From: JBFXDW01 sp050180745
GTDB lineage: Bacteria; Pseudomonadota; Alphaproteobacteria; UBA9219
Length of the DNA stretch: 14,128 bases
NCBI GenBank assembly: GCA_050180745.1
Contig: JBFXDW010000048.1
Span: forward strand, 1-14,128
Direction: 5' to 3'
Numbering within the stretch: the stretch's first letter is position 1; the number at the start of each line of letters is the position of its first letter. Under the pieces are notes generated by a model. The model had not been told where the DNA came from. It saw only the letters and a list, made by a program, of their open reading frames with translations, and ran no database searches. A program made the translations under genes and the position numbers. Below, piece after piece: positions 13,903 to 14,128 of the stretch.

Positions 13903-14128
13903 ATGGCGAAGGAAAAATTTGAACGTACGAAACCGCACGTTAACATCGGCACCATTGGTCACGTTGACCATGGTAAAACGACGCTGACGGCTGCGATCAC
14001 AAAATATCTGTCGAAAAAAGGACAACCACAAAAATCAGCTAATGACCAAATTGATGGCGCACCAGAAGAAAAGGCTCGTGGAAATACCAATACAACGCCT
14101 CACCTTGAAAAAGAAACAGACAACCTAC
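13903..14128 (+). CDS. tuf: Elongation factor Tu, 5' part only
   Basis: EF-Tu carries aminoacyl-tRNA to the ribosome as a GTP complex. The first 75 codons are present and run off the window edge. GGAGAG precedes ATG 13903. The N-terminus is typical, with MAKEKFERTKPHVNIGTIG and the P loop GHVDHGKTT (19-27). From about residue 41 the sequence departs from the family: the nearly invariant switch I segment RGITI reads RGNTN (59-63), with Thr62 kept, and the next residues TTPHLEKETDN replace the usual NTAHVEYET pattern. The frame stays open. Several differences are explained by T-to-A changes, so base errors near a contig end are a real possibility; a divergent second tuf copy is the alternative. 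Confidence 0.9.
   Translation, partial: MAKEKFERTKPHVNIGTIGHVDHGKTTLTAAITKYLSKKGQPQKSANDQIDGAPEEKARGNTNTTPHLEKETDNL

Overview
The window looks like chromosomal DNA of an alphaproteobacterium of moderate GC. The evidence is a full-length CckA-type hybrid histidine kinase, a tRNA-Trp/secE/nusG cluster, a TldD protease, RsmE, and the head of a str operon (rpsL-rpsG-fusA-tuf), all with alphaproteobacterial-looking proteins. Several intergenic palindromes, including a CATTCCGGAC-type one, suggest a genome rich in small repeats. I cannot place it more precisely than Alphaproteobacteria. The standard genetic code applies: the tRNA-Trp anticodon is CCA, and several genes end in TGA.

Layout: 1-326, upstream region of cckA with competing hairpins. 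327-2879 (+), cckA. 2951-3004, a terminator-like hairpin usable on both strands. 4635 down to 3064 (-), a compact unit tRNA-Trp, secE, nusG, a 49-residue basic protein and dcd (dCTP deaminase). 4831-5527 (+), a HicA/HicB toxin-antitoxin locus with a near-consensus promoter, in which hicA carries an in-frame TGA at its conserved tryptophan. 5643-5717 (+), tRNA-Gly, followed by about 260 bases of nested inverted repeats that end in a degenerate direct copy of the tRNA 3' end. 6082-7041 (+), an unrecognised secreted protein. 7124-8557 (+), tldD. 10296 down to 8563 (-), rsmE, an unrecognised lysine-rich protein and dgkA, closely packed. 10298-10524, a roughly 227-base imperfect palindrome built partly from 7-base units, abutting the rsmE start. 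10555-10896, candidate promoter and long structured leader of the str operon. 10897-14128 (+), rpsL, rpsG, fusA and the 5' part of tuf.

Most genes are core functions: cell-cycle signalling, protein export and transcription elongation, dUMP supply, translation, 16S rRNA methylation and lipid recycling. The oddities are that nusG is followed by a small ORF and dcd instead of rplK, and that the str operon is not preceded by rpoC. Both suggest local rearrangement of the usual ribosomal superoperon. The best candidates for follow-up are the interrupted hicA, the tRNA-Gly-flanked structured segment, the large palindrome at the rsmE start, the rpsL leader, and the unexpected residues in the switch I region of the partial EF-Tu at the very end (possibly contig-end sequence error). 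I see no clear new multi-gene system.
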